From contig VWZS01000654.1 of assembly GCA_013397075.1 (NCBI GenBank), positions 186,001 through 250,000 of the forward strand: a DNA stretch of 64,000 nt, in the 5' to 3' direction. Under the pieces are notes generated by a model, which made no database searches, was not told the DNA's origin, and was given only the letters and a program-made list of their open reading frames with translations. The translations under genes were made by a program, and so were the position numbers. This DNA is from Rhabdornis inornatus (taxonomy: Eukaryota; Chordata; Aves; Passeriformes; Rhabdornithidae). Below, one piece after another: positions 10,170 through 24,100 of the stretch; positions within the stretch are counted from its first letter, which is position 1, and every line of letters starts with the position of its first letter.

Positions 10170-12395
10170 AAGTCACAAAGCTGTCTCCCACCATGCTTGT
10201 TAGCACAATGTCTACTTCTTGCCTATCAGAGAAAAGTGGCTTCTTATTGCTCTCTACTGGACCTGGACATATCTGCATTTAAAATAAAAGCAGCTGTAGG
10301 CCGAGAACAATAAGAGAAATAAAACCAAGGCAAATATTTCATTAGCAGACTTAAGGAATATTTAGGAAACCTTACTATGTAGTATTTATTTGGCCTGTTT
10401 AACTTCTGTTCATTTATATAAATGCTAGCTAAAATATAGAAAAAACAAGGATATATAGGAGGGATTAATAAAATTATTCTAAGAAAAAATAGTTTCACAT
10501 AACTGCCTTCTTGTGATTTGTCTGTACTAACTCAGGAGGGCAATGGAAAACAAAAGTCTATCTTGCTCAAGCTTCCAAAAATACCCTTTTTGCTGAGAAA
10601 GGTCCCAGCTGACTGACTGCAGTCAGGATTGGTGGAATATTTGAAAATGTGTGGCTGTTACCAATACATTGATGAAAAAGAAGAAATTTTATGTCATAAA
10701 CAAAATTTGAACTAAGAAAATTTATTTTTTGCTTTCCATAATCAGCTTGAGTAATGTACAGATCAGAAACAGAAAAAAAAAATCATTGCACTCAAGGCTT
10801 TTTCTTTCCTAGAATTCTAAATGGAGATCTAGTCAGGCAAATAGGATGGGATAAATGCTTAGAGAGAGCAAATAATTTGCTAGCTGAAAAGGTTTCAATT
10901 TTTAAAAGCTCGGACATTTAATATACCACTGTTAACGTTGAAAAAAACGCCTGGTTCTTTTAATGAAAGCATAATACATATTTTCTACTCCTGTCAATTG
11001 TAGCAAGGCCATACACAGTAAACTTAAAAGTATAAACCCACGCTTTCCTATGTAGCTTGTAGCATTATTTTACACAAAAAATTATGATTGTGCTATTATG
11101 TAATAACAGTCAGGTACGTGACCAGAAATAAGACTATTTTAGCATCCTAAGATAATACTAAATGGAAAATAGTACACAAAACAAAACAACAAGCAAACAA
11201 CAGCACCAAAAATTTAGAATTAATTTCTACAGTATTGCCAATGTAAAACTTAAGTCTAGAAATGTAACTACACACAGCTATGGCCATTACCAGTCACTTT
11301 CCTGTGATTGCACATGACTGAAGGAGGATAAACACAGATTTAAGCAAACAATTCCATGGAAACAGGGATGTTCAGTTTGGAGTTTTTTTTCCCTGTAACA
11401 GGATCTGCATAAAAAAGATTCATTTTCTCCAGCAGTCCTGAATACGCTTACTGCAGTGTATTTCAGCAGGGAAAAAATATGTCACAAGTTCTCAGCTATG
11501 ACATAGAATTTATTGAAATGCTTTTTGTTTCTTATTAGGGTATTTTCTCACTACACTGTCTGCCTGGAATAGTTTTAAAAACTGATTTCATTACAGACAG
11601 ATGTAGAAGCAAATTAAAGGATATATAGCTGATAGCAAAAAGAGGACGCTAGTTGGACAGAGCTTCCAGTCTCAGGTTTGAAGCTGTTGCCAGCAAGACT
11701 CAAACTTTACGAAGCTTCTCATATTGTTTCTCCTAGATTAGCTATTTGCTATAAGTACTTTTTGTTTCCATGTCCAGAGATATTAAGCCCCAGGTCCAGA
11801 TGCATTTTCAGAAGTATCCCGCTTCCAGTGCCACTACCTTGAAAGGTTTTTGCAAATATGTGTGGATTTTACAAAACTACGGGTGTTAATTATTTTTCTT
11901 GAGTTTACATGGCAATATTTCGGTAGTGGAGAAGTTGCAGGGGTTGGCGTCCATGAGAAGACACCAGGAGTTGCACTTGTCAGATACAGCTGGTTCCAGT
12001 GGACCCACCCCTGGTCAGAACTGATCCCACCAGTGACACCGATGGTTCCTCTGTGATAACTCATTTGAGAAAGGGTGAAAAAGGCTGTCCAGCACCTGTG
12101 AAACATGAGTGGGGAAATATGAGCAAAACAGCCCTGCAGACCGCAAGGAAGAGTGAGGAGGAGGCGCTCCAGGGAGGAGAACAGAGATTCCCCTGCAGCC
12201 TGTGGAGAAGACCAAGAGGAAGCAGCTCGTGCCCCTGCAGCCCATGGAGGACCACATCAGAGACCACTGAGAATATGTCACAGAGGGAAGTATCACTCTA
12301 CATGTGCTATTTCTTACGCTGCACTTCTGAACATTGGCTAGAGCTGGAGACAGAATAAAGACCTCCATGGACCTTAGGTGTAAAACCATGTTAAT
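10170..12395. repeat. Right copy of the 2.2 kb direct duplication
   Basis: This is nearly identical to 7942-10168. Differences seen by eye include C versus T near 11042, a 1-base deletion near 11211, A versus G near 11411, G versus T near 11420, A versus G near 11553, T versus A near 11796 and G versus A near 11881. They are scattered single-base changes of the kind expected between alleles. Confidence 0.95.
11894..12277 (+). mobile_element. Truncated LTR of the long ERV family (copy B, right duplicate)
   Basis: This is the second copy of the LTR fragment at 9667-10050, with the same truncation point. It is not an independent insertion; it was duplicated with its surroundings, either biologically or by the assembler. 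Confidence 0.75.
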
Positions 12396-12405
12396 TTTTA
12401 TCTTA
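12319..12405. mobile_element. Possible old LINE 3' tail (right duplicate)
   Basis: Same weak CR1-like tail as at 10092-10168. Here it continues into 'gttaatttttatctta', which fits the expected 'ttcttatgtt' ending a little better. Low-confidence call by eye. Confidence 0.35.
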
Positions 12406-15400
12406 TTCTGCTAAGGAGAGTGAGATCTCAGAAATCTTAGAAGTCAGTGTTTTCAGAAGTTTTAGCAAGACATAGTAGGCTTCAAACAGAAGTGATAAGT
12501 TAAAGGTAGAAATTTCCATGGAAGTTTCATTGGAATGCACTGTGGGGAATGTCTGGAGAGAAATTTTTGGACTTTAGAACCGCTAAAATATTTATCTGCA
12601 AGTAAATTAGATCTGATTTCTGGAAGATGGTATTTAGATAATTTAAAAAATATTCAAGTAAGCAGTAACTAAAGTGCTCAACACCCTTCACAGTTTCATA
12701 TTCTCTATGAGGACTAAAATCACTCAGTACAGACTCAGATCCAGGAATAAAAACACTTACTTGAAACAGTTTTTACAGCAGAATATAATAAGGGCTTTTT
12801 ATAGGACTCTCTAGGTTTTAATAGATAGATATGAGAAACCTTAGTATAGTAGAATATTATAGTAAAACAAGATGAGTAGTAATATAAATGTACATTAACT
12901 CATTTGCTAATGATCAACATCAGCCACAGGAACAGATGTCAGTGGTTTCATGTCCTTTCATCAAAAGGGAGACAGAGCCTATTTAAATGTTTTAATTGTT
13001 GGGAAAGAAATGGATTTGCTTTTATCCAATCAATACTACTTTGACCAAAAATCAATTAAACTGACAAGGCTTCTTTTATTGAAATAAGTAGGGGCTTTAA
13101 TTAAATTCCATTCTGTAGCTTAAGCAAGGCACTGGAAGACAAGGAGAACACAAAGGCTACTTTGAATTTACAGAGTATATTGGAATCAAGGTTTTAGGAG
13201 CAAATAATAAATTAAGCTTCAGATATATTAACACTTTATATCATACTACATATCAAAATGAAACCACAGATAGTGGCCTCATCTATTACAGCACGTACTT
13301 CTATTTTGAATTAGCAGAAAACTGAATGCTCTGCATGATCCTTTATTTGTTACAGTGACATAGTATGTACAAGGGCATCCTCCTATTTCCTCAGAAAACA
13401 TCATTAGTACTAAACAGTCTCTCTTTGCCTATTTCTTTAGAAGATCACTACGCAAAAATGATACACTGCAGAATAGCAACAAGTTCGGTTTAATTGGTGC
13501 AAGCCTTCCCCCTGCCTATCAGCAGCACAACTCAATATTCACTCGGGGGCAAAGAAGTTATTAAAGCATTTCAAATGATATTTTCAAAGGGAATTTTCCT
13601 TTTTTCTTATTACCTCTTCAAATCTGAATCACTGGGTGAGAAGGGAGGCCAAAGAGATGGAAAAAAGCTTTCTTCCTAGGAAATTATTGAAAATGATGTC
13701 ATGAAATCAAACATTCTTTGGTATTAAAAAAATCTTCAGAAGAGAAAATACACTTTAAGCAGAAGACCAAAAATACAAAATCTTTCTGCAAGTGGCAACA
13801 CCTCAGATCACTTAGCCTGGAGGTTCTATCATTTCAGTCCTCTGATGTGATGCTATTCCACTTTATTTTCCTCAGGCTGCTTTGCTCACTAAAGCAAGTA
13901 ATTAGAGTAGCAAATAATAGATCCAGAGTCCCAAATTAACTTTCAATATTATCATGTTGCTAGTGGCTAAAACATTGGTAAATCTATACGCCTTCCTGCT
14001 AAACAGCTGCTAAAATAATCATTTAGTAAAAATAATTTTCAGCATCCTTGTTCTAAAATATGCCATTTTTGTGCAAATTAAATAGCATACTAAGTGATCA
14101 GAAGGTTCCTCTGGTTAAATATTATTTTTAATTGTTCATTGGTTCAGTCCACATATGTTTCACCTACAGAAGTTCTTATGTCAGTGAGTGTCTACAACTT
14201 GTGGCATGATGGCAAGTTTTCTCTTTAGATGAATAGTTTTCAAAAATTGGTGGGTTATTCTTAGTGTAGTGGATAAATTAGTACAAAAATAGGATCCTTT
14301 TTGATTTAAGGAGACTTCTTTTTTCTTTGTAATGTGATGGCAATTACAATCCTCAACTAGCTCAGTCTTTTCCAGCAAAACAGTGTTTTCTGCTTATAAA
14401 TACCTTTTTTTTCCAAATTATTGTGTTAATTTATAGTTTGTATAAAAACAACCATATATATATAAGTTTTTATTACATTTAACATTTTATATGATCTTAC
14501 TATATAAAATAAAGTATTTAATATAGGCAAATTGTTTAAACTGAATGGAAAATTTGATTAACAAGATATTTTTGTTTGTTTTATAGTTGACTTGAAGCTT
14601 TTGCTTTTTGTTCTGCTATACACCATCTACAGATTCTGAAGTATTGGAATTTCCAACAGAGAAATGACATTTACTGAACATTTTTAAGTGATTGCAACAG
14701 CTGTGGGTAGTTGTTCAAATTATGCTGGTGTTTATGGACAAGGTATAACCCTTCTATACTCGAAACAACAGAAAAACTTCTGGAAAAATATAAAGGCAAA
14801 ATGCAAATAAAATGGATAGATAAGTAACTAAATAAACTCCCGAAACCTGCAAGAAAATAAACTTCATGCTTAGCTCTGTTCAAAAAGTTATAGCAATGTA
14901 ACAACGATGGGACTTCATCCAGTATTCATGCTGTATGGTAATGCTAAACTTAAGAAATTCCTTGTCAAAATCAGTTTTAAGTTTGCATACACCACTGAAT
15001 TTTTGGTAAGGCTATGAAAATAAAGGTTGTTTATCAGAAGTTTTGATACAAGTTTTAATTATACTTGCAAATAANTCAGAATGCCTGTTCCAGCAGCACC
15101 CTCAGTGATCTGTGTCTCTCCATGTTCTACCCTGTATTCTACATAATGGACTAAAAAGAAGAGTTGAAGAGCAGGTATCACACAGATCATGCTACAGAAG
15201 ATAATATTTTTTAACTGCAATCCTGAATTAATTAAACTTAAAATGTTGCATAAAACCAACTCTATTTCAACTAAATGTCAATAAAGGATCTAAAAATTAC
15301 TGAAGGAGCTGATTTCCACATTTTTTGACTTATTTTTTCTTTTTGAAGAAAACTGTTTTAAACAGATAGGTATTTCTTTACAAATTAAAAACAGAACAAA

Positions 15401-18030
15401 TAAATCCTCTAATCCTATTTAAAGCACTCACTCCTTTGATCATCTTTCAAAATATATTTTCCATAATTTTTCTGAAAGATAAAAATTGTATTTGAGTGCT
15501 ACCTCAGAACAAAATGTTTCATAACTGTACGTATTCTCACATTATTAACAACCCATGTTCCAACATTTCTTTGTTCCTTAAACATTGTACAAAATTTATT
15601 CCTTCCTATAGCATTTTGTACTTAGGCTGAAAAATAAAATATTTTGGAATTCTTATGTTTTTGCACAACAGTTACATAAACACTCTCATTTTTCCTCTGT
15701 GATGTCACCAAGACAGTCATCAGGAAAGGAACCCTTGGTTTCCTGTTATACAAAATTGGTAATAGAATCCTTGTGTATTGCTACCTCACTTTCCAGAAAT
15801 ATACTTGAAATATCCAGTTCATGGTCTTTAAGCTCATGTGTTTTTTCCTGCCAGTGTGTTACGCAGCACAGTTGTATGGACAGTTCTAGGTTCTGGTTTT
15901 CTGAGTAGTTTTTCTCTCTCACTCTTACTTTGAAAAGTAGGAAATAAGCAAGCAGCAAAGTCAGATCCACCAGTTGCAGCTATTTTTGAAAGGGCAAGGG
16001 TCCCTGTCAGAACCAGTACATGTAAGAACAGTTTTATTGTTTTTTCATCTATTTATTAACAGGAGTTCTAGCACAAAGAAAAGGACCTGTTTGGCTAATA
16101 AATGCTCTTTGATGTTGCATTTAATTAGCATCATGTTACATTTATTCTAGAGGAGTCATAGTTTATTATAGTAGTTGGGGATCCAGATTTCAAGCTTTTA
16201 TTTGACTGCTACATCCATTTCAATAACTCACATTTAAATACATAGCCAGACATATAAGGAAGAACTAGCCAGAGGGGTCCTATCATGGCATGGATGATAT
16301 CACCATGGTCAAGGGTTGCATGGGAGAGATCTCAGAGAACTAGGGAACTGTGAAGGTTGTATTACTTGTCAAGCAGTTTAGGATTATCAATCCTTTGCAG
16401 AAACTCTCTATGTGATTTTCTCTCCAGCTCAGCCCCCTAGAGACTGGTGAACAGTCTTGCCCTGTACAGGCACTTTTCAAGTATAGACATAGCAATGAAG
16501 ACACATTCTTATTTAAAATAAGTTTATTTTCACTTGATGGTGGCAGTGTCTAGAGCAGGTCACCTCTCATTTGTGTCTTCTGAGTTCTCTTCCCCAGTTT
16601 ACCAATCATTTTGTCTTGATTGAATGACTGACTGATGTCTATCAAGCTTCTAGAACAATTAGCGTGTTTAATAAGACTGAAGAAATCATCAGTTCCCTTT
16701 CTGAGATGGGAGGCTGTAGAATCAACCAAACTACACTTAGATTAGAGGTTAAGTAAAACCACAGTGATGCTCCATCACAGTTGATGGATTGATTCTGATT
16801 GATGGGGAAAAAAATCAGTTTTTAAGTGTTACATGAAATTCAGCTAGTGAGCCACTCATACCATTTTTGAGGCTATTTTTTTGAAGACCGTGGGGTTTTT
16901 CAGTTTTCTGTTTCTAACACTTGGTTTATTTTTCAGTGTTTCCTGACAAGCAGTAGAATTTTCTGTCATAACTAACTGGTACCAGAAAAGAATCCTTTAC
17001 TGTATTTCTCTAGATACAGCTTTTATTAACCAGTTTGTGGGGTATAATTGCTGGGGCTATCAAGGTTAGCTACAGATTTTCAGTTAGGAAAAGACCATTG
17101 AAACATAGCATATTCAAATTAAAGCACCAATCTACCAACAAAAATCCTGAACCCTGTATTTTTTCCCCTCCAACGTCAGCTGCAGCATAATCTGCTCACC
17201 TCATTGCTATCTGTTCAAGCAATAATTTCACATAGTTTCTTCTTTTCCTCAGATAACATAGAACATATGATTTTCCCCATCATTAGCACTGAGTTTGATA
17301 GCTTGCTAGCTTGCATGATGATGTGCTTTTAATCGGTTGATTACGTATATGCTCCGGGCAAGTTACTATGTTAACATTTGATGATTTAGCAAACTGCTCT
17401 GATTTTATTTATTTATTTTACTTCTGGCAGAAATATTTTCTAGTATCAATGTTCAAAGTGTAATGTCTTAGTGAAAACAGCCTATATTCACAACTTCTGG
17501 GTATTTGCATTAGTGGTAATAGATGCCTTGAGCCATGGGGAAACAATATGGGTTTTAATGTACATGCTTAACACTTAGTGCTAGATCCCTAACTTGAAAG
17601 AGTCCAGCTGAAAGATTTATGAAATGCCATTTTTTATTTTGATTTGAGAAACAACTGATTATCTTTCATAGAGATATCTGCAAGATCTGCAGTCAGGTTT
17701 CTATGCTAAGTTGCAGGGCTGAAGATGTTGGTTTGACTTTTATGGGCCAAAGGGTTCAAACTACACTATAGTTTTTAAAATGAAAATATAATTGAAGCTG
17801 TAAGCAAGCTGTGGGGCATAGTTCAAATTGGGTTAATGCAGTTAAAAAATAGTGGTTTAGGATGGTGTGTTCAGAGCTCGTAATTAGATAATTTCCTGAA
17901 TTTATTTGGCATTTGTTTATCAATAGTACAGATCTACACATCCAGAATGTTCCTCTACAACTTCTAGTGAAAGTTTTTACCTGTCAGCTCTCAAGACATA
18001 GGATACTCCAAAATAAGTCTACTGACAAGC
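12406..18030. other. Unique AT-rich sequence
   Basis: No gene, RNA gene or clear transposon is recognisable across this stretch. It contains a short AT dinucleotide run (near 14453-14464), an ATTT run (near 17408-17420) and a single N at 15075. Short frames are scattered on both strands without domain-like composition. Confidence 0.45.
15075..15075. other. Single N
   Basis: One undetermined base. Unlike the N at 10169, the flanks are not duplicated within view. Confidence 0.7.
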
Positions 18031-18158
18031 CTGTTTGGTTGGTTGGTTGGTTTTTGGGTTTATTGGGGTTTGTTTGTTTGTTTGTTGGGTTTTGTTATGG
18101 TTTTGTTTGTTTTTGTTTAAGTTTGTCCTTGGTTTTTTTGTTTTGTTTTGTTTTTCTT
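18031..18158. repeat. G/T-rich low-complexity tract
   Basis: The tract is made of GGTT, GTTT and TTTTG units (for example four GGTT repeats near 18036-18052 and four GTTT units near 18070). It is strand-asymmetric, with almost no A or C. It also produces a spurious 82-codon frame of valine, phenylalanine and glycine. Confidence 0.85.
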
Positions 18159-21100
18159 TAAACCTACTGGTCCTTTAAGAAAGGAATTTCTACAATAAAG
18201 TCTGTTGGAAATGCATTGTGGTGTACAGCTAGTCTTGCATAAATAGGCTTAATCATGTGCCACAATGAGTAAAGAGTTATTGTGCCTACATTTCAAATTG
18301 TGACATGAATGTCCTGTAAACACCATCTTTGGCATGAGTAGGAATTTTTAGTATTATCAGCCAAAATTGAATCTATGGCCTTTTGGCTGGAAGAAAAACT
18401 GCAGTAACTCAGTCCCAGTGAGGATAAAAATTACTGGATTAAAAATATTAAGGTTTGTTTGATTGAATAATTACTTTTTGTGCCAGTACATTACTGCTTG
18501 CATAGACATTTCACCTATGCTCTTCTTTATTTCATTTGATTATATTTCTTTCCCCATAGACAAACCTGTCTATGAGGAAAATATGCTTGATTGAATAGTA
18601 GTGAATATTTAGATAAGGTACCAATGGCTGGAGGGTAATTGCAATATTTAGCAATTATATATACAATAGTCCATGCCCCAGTGGGATTTCTGCTGAGAAT
18701 GTGCTTTACATTGTGTAGGAACAATCAAGGACAGAAAAAAGCCACAAATATTCCCATCAGGCAGTTTAGTGTTGAAGACTATTTCACAGGTTAGGATTAA
18801 AATAATAGATACTAACGTAGTAAAAACTTTGGGAACAACCTGAGACAGATGTTTCCTGAGGAAGCGAAACCTTTCTGTGCAATTAATCTGTTACTTCTGC
18901 TCTACTACTTCCATATTGTTTCATCTCTCCAGACCTTCCAGAAGGAGAAAAATAAAGACTTTCTAGCCAGAATTACTTAAATCAACAGTAGTAATCCTAC
19001 TAATTCCAAGTTCCACCATGGTTACTTGGCCCTCAGAAGAGCACAACAAAACATGAAGCAGCACATTTTTAAAAAACAACCTTGTACTTGGCAATAAAAT
19101 GAGAAACATTAGGAAAATGGCAAAAATATTTTACCTGCCTGAATTAGAGATAAAAATATCACTTTGAAAGGGCTTGTTGGACCCTATTATTGCCTTCATG
19201 AAAGGTATATTTAATGAAAGAAAAAATTGCTTATTATTTGTACACTGGTGGTCAGCACAGACTACATGTAAAACACGATTGCTAAACAGAAAACAAGTTC
19301 TGCAGAGGGCATTGGGTTGATGATCTCATTACAACTAATGACCTTGAACACCATTCAGGCTCTGTTTAAGACTCCAAAACCTGTCAGGCACTGCTCTGGT
19401 CCTTATTTAATTAACTCTCAACACTCTTACGTGCCATAGGAAAAAGGACAAGAAGAAGTATCTCAGTTCTGTAAAAAGTCTTCATTTATTTCAACATCTC
19501 CTATGGACACTGGATTTAGAAATCACAGCCAAGATATTTGAAATATCATTATGAAATGGAGTATTTAATTTTATGATGACACAGAATTCCCTTTAAAGCT
19601 GGGGGATTATTTACAGTCCAATAAATATCCCAGCATCTTTGTATGAATAAGGTGTCGTTAACTGTGAATAGTTTTCCTTGTTTACTTGTAACTTCTTTTG
19701 TTTTCTACCATCTATTTGTTCTCTTTCAAATTATCTTTTCTGCAGTTTCAACTAAAAGTTTTGCTCAAGAATGTCCTTAACCTTACTCCCAAACACACCC
19801 CAAAATGCTAGCTTGAATTCCACAATAGCTGCAATTTGTGTTAGCTTGAATAGCACAGAAGTTGGGCTGAATCTTTAGCAGAAGTAGAAATTACAATTCC
19901 TCGGGTGCCAAACCTAATAATCTTGTTTTGCTCATTCAGCCAAGTTCTACTCATGCAAGCTGACTACAGAGTGGATCTAGGCAAGCAGCAGCCTAGGTCT
20001 GGCCCAGGGGATGAGTTAACCTATGTCCCTGGAACAGAACAGGAAAACTTGTAGGTTAGAAGTAGAAGAAGAAGAAATTTTTTAGAATTCCTACCCTGTT
20101 AAAATTGCTCCCAAAGAAGAAGGAAAAGAAAGCAAGAGAAGGGATGGGACATAGTAAGAGTGTGGGGCATGTGGCAGTATGGGATCTGGAATATGGAGGC
20201 AGGGAAATAGAGGAAATGTAATGTGAAAACAGGGGATGTGAAATGAAAATTGGAGGAGTAGGATGAAATAATAAAGAACACTAGAATGTGAAGAATGAAT
20301 ACAGTTATAGGAAGAAGAACTTAATGGAGTTGCATACCTCATCCTCCTCTCAATAACGTTTCACTCCAGGTTGTCCACAATCACTTTGGCTGTATTACAG
20401 TTTAGCTATGAAGAGCATAGTCAGCATCAGGCTTTGCAGGGTTGATCCTCATAGTGTGTGATACCAGATGAACACGCATGCCTATTTCCAAAGCCAATCT
20501 AATATAGAGAGCATGGGTTTGCAAGGATCCAGCTTGGGTTTTTGTTTTGCTTATGCTTGATGACACCGATATACTCACATGATTGAATATATTCTTACAC
20601 CTCATAATGAACATTTTTTCATTTATACATCTATTTGTAGCAGGATGTGGGGGTAGCCTAAGTGGAGGTAAAGCATCTCAAATTTGACAATATTTGAAAA
20701 AGTTAGCAGTGATGGTTAGAGAAGGTGGATCATGCTGCTTTTGGTGTTGAAGAATGCTGAGACCAGCTTGACTCATTAATCTCGAAGTTAAAACATTCTG
20801 AGCATGTGATGAAAAATGTTTCCTGAAATAATCTGGCACTGGGGAGTACAAAGCAGGCAAAGTTTCTGACAAAGGAACTAAGAAGCAATAGTACTGCTAA
20901 ATGATCTAAAGGCTGCTGAGCTGACAGAGCTGGCAGTCAATCACTTTGTACTATGAAACCCAGTCCCATTTTTTAAAGCTAGGAACTTCTAACACACTCC
21001 TTCCAGGAGTGTGTAAGGAGAGTCTTCCCGTGAGTGGGAAACACTACTCAGGGTTAATCCTCAAGGCTTAGAGAAAGAGACTTGCCCACAGTTGTTGCTA

Positions 21101-24100
21101 TGGGTAAGTATCATCAATCTCTACTTAATAATTACTTAGCTAGCTTTGAAATTATTGATTCAATAAATAGTGCACTGTATTAGTAGTTATAACTATCTAT
21201 ACTGTGTAGTAAGTAATTCTAATTAAAGTACTTCAGTCTATTATCATTGTCATCATCAATTTAAAGAAATACTCTATTTGATTCACATGAATATGTTTGA
21301 TTTCCTCTCGCTAATCCTGCAGGACGAAGTCATATAGTGGCTCATCTACACCCATATAATTCTCTAGACATAAACTGCTGACCAAGCCTGGTACTAGGAT
21401 TGGATGCAGCTGCTCCTAGATTCCTCTCTGAGAAGCACATTTGAAAACAATTGTGTCCTTTCTGAATTTTGTGACTCAACAGAAGTGTCTCCCTGATTAA
21501 CCTTGTCTGAAGCTTCCATTTTGCCAGTGACATTATCTAAGACTCCCTTCAGAGTAATAATTCAGAACATACCTATTATACCACAGGCTATTTTACTTCT
21601 GAGCATCCACCATGGAGAAAAACATGTATCAATAATTCTAAAATCCTAAATGCCACAACTTACATTACTTGTAAACAGGGTTTCTCCAAATTGAAGAAAT
21701 GAGTATTAACAATAAACATTTTGTCAACTCATGCTGGTCCCCTGTCAAGACCCCACCAATAAATATCTCCTTGTCTTGTTTTCATACAGTTGATATGGCT
21801 ACAATACAAAGGCCAAAATTCTCTTGCCTTACTCTTGACAGTAATCCTTTTTAAACTTATGTCGTTGAGCCTCGACCTTAGGTTTCAGACATACGAGTGT
21901 TGCCTCTAAGCAGGACATATCAACTACCTAGGCAGTAAGCATGAATAAGCAGAAACCCCAAGCTTTATACTGTTCAAGGCAAACTATTAGTTCCACATTG
22001 TCTGTGAAATTTTGGTAAAGATGGTAAGAACTGGCAGATAAGTGTCATATAGTGATGCTAGTTTGCATTCAGTGAACTTCATGGAACACTCTCAATTTGG
22101 AATTGTCTCTTCTGTGTGATTTTTAACTCCTCTATTGATGCATGCAGGCTCTTATTTTACTAATACTGTACAAGACTGGAAATGGGAAAATTCACTGTTC
22201 AGTTTTGCTGCAGACTGTAGAAACTCATGTTAGTATGGAGTCAATGCTGTCTTCTGACTGTGGTTTACTCTATTGCTTGTGTGTCTCTTTAAGCAGACAA
22301 AGAAGCATATGAAAATGAAACACCCAAACTCATATGAGCTGTCTGCCTGCTTATAGTTCCTGACTCTATTAAATAGGGTTTGCATCTGATAGAAGTCAAC
22401 CTGAGGGCTGGCATCACTTTCCTAGACTGTTTTTATATTAGGTTACTGGGTAAAAAAGAGCTGATGTTGAGACCAATGTTTTGGTCTGCTGTCTGCTAGC
22501 TGGCTCTCTTAGCAGCTTAGCTAGAGAGTCAAATTTCCAGCTGTTTGTCCTCCTTTTGTCCTCCAGGCTCTTCTGTTGCCTCCCATACAGGGGTTCAGAC
22601 TGAAGAAAAGATGAAGGAGGTGCTTAAGCCCAGGAGCTATTTTACCTTTCAGACTAAAAAAATCCCTGAAGTCTCAAGTCTCTTACTTTGTAGTTTAAAG
22701 ATTCTGTCTTTGGATTTAAAGGTAAAAGTGCGTGCCTCCTCCTTTTCTGGTATTTTTAAATAAAAATTATGGTGATGCTGTATCAGATTGTGATAAGAGG
22801 TGATCAGGAGATAATCATATAAAAATTGTCAATGACCTTTATTTAAAGGGCTCATAAAAAACACTGCATAAAAAACAAACACTTGAAACCTGAAATATCT
22901 GTGAATGAGCTTTGCCGGAAATACGTGCAGAATAACTAACTTGACTGATTCTTGGATATCTACAGCAGCAGAACTTTAAGTAAGCAAGCAAATGTTATAG
23001 CAGATATAGGTGATCTATAGAATCTCAGATAGTTACACAAACCTTCTGTGGATCTTGTGTCATTGACTAAATTGGAAAAAAATATTAAATAAATAAATAT
23101 CACATTTTGCTTCCAATTCTTTCTTGTAAGTCTAAGCCTTAATCTATATGTCTGTATGAAATCTGATTAGCTTTGGTTGGGAAAGTATATTCCTGGAATA
23201 AATTTATAGCTACATGACTGTGTTTGGGTTGCTTTCACCAGCAATGTTGTTATCAGACATTAAAGGGAAATATATATCTGTGTCACAGATGTCACAGGCC
23301 ATCTAAGCTGACATTGGTCCTCAAAGTTTTACGAATCAATTTGGACTAAGGTACACCTAATTTGATTCCTAATTTGATTCCTGATTTGATTATCTAGGAC
23401 TTAATAGATAAAATACTTGGTGCAATTTTTCCAAGTGGATGAGAGAAGAATGAATCTGGCCTTTCTGTAGAAGGAAAATTTTTTTTGGATCTTTTATCAT
23501 GATGGTTCTGCACTCTTCTCAGAGGCATTAATGATTAATTTGGATGTATGAATACAGCCTATTTTTAAGGTCAAAAGTCATAAAATAGTGCTGGTCAACT
23601 TTTGGGTAGTCCATTGCATCAAGGAGCTCATTTTCAACAAATAATACAATCTGCCATGGTCAGCTAGAGCAGTGTTTTGGAACAGAAACAAATATTTTAT
23701 GTTGCCTTTATAGAATCAGGAATTATAGGCAGACCAAGAAGGGACTTTCAGCTTCTGATTAACTCATGGCCAGGTTCTCTCCATAGACTTTTGTATCACA
23801 TATTTTAGAGAAATAATATTTTGGAGCCTTCGGATGTGTGGACACAAGTAAAATCCTCTGATGCAACCTCAGAGGCACAGTTCATACTCCATACTCTTTA
23901 GAATCTCATTCTAAAATGCCATGAGGAGCTCTACAACAGGAATTTCAGTTGAAAAAATGTTGAGGTGTGTCTGTACATTACCACTGAGTAATGGTGACAC
24001 AACTGAAGTGCAAAGTCCCTGAACAGAAAAAAAATGAGATCAACAGAGTGACAAAATAAAAAGATGGATAAACAAATATCCCCATTGGACTCATCTAGAT

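Noticed and set aside
23711..23790. Possible decayed CR1 tail
   Set aside because: 'atagaatcaggaattata' and 'agaagggacttt' are suggestive, but the rest does not follow the consensus.
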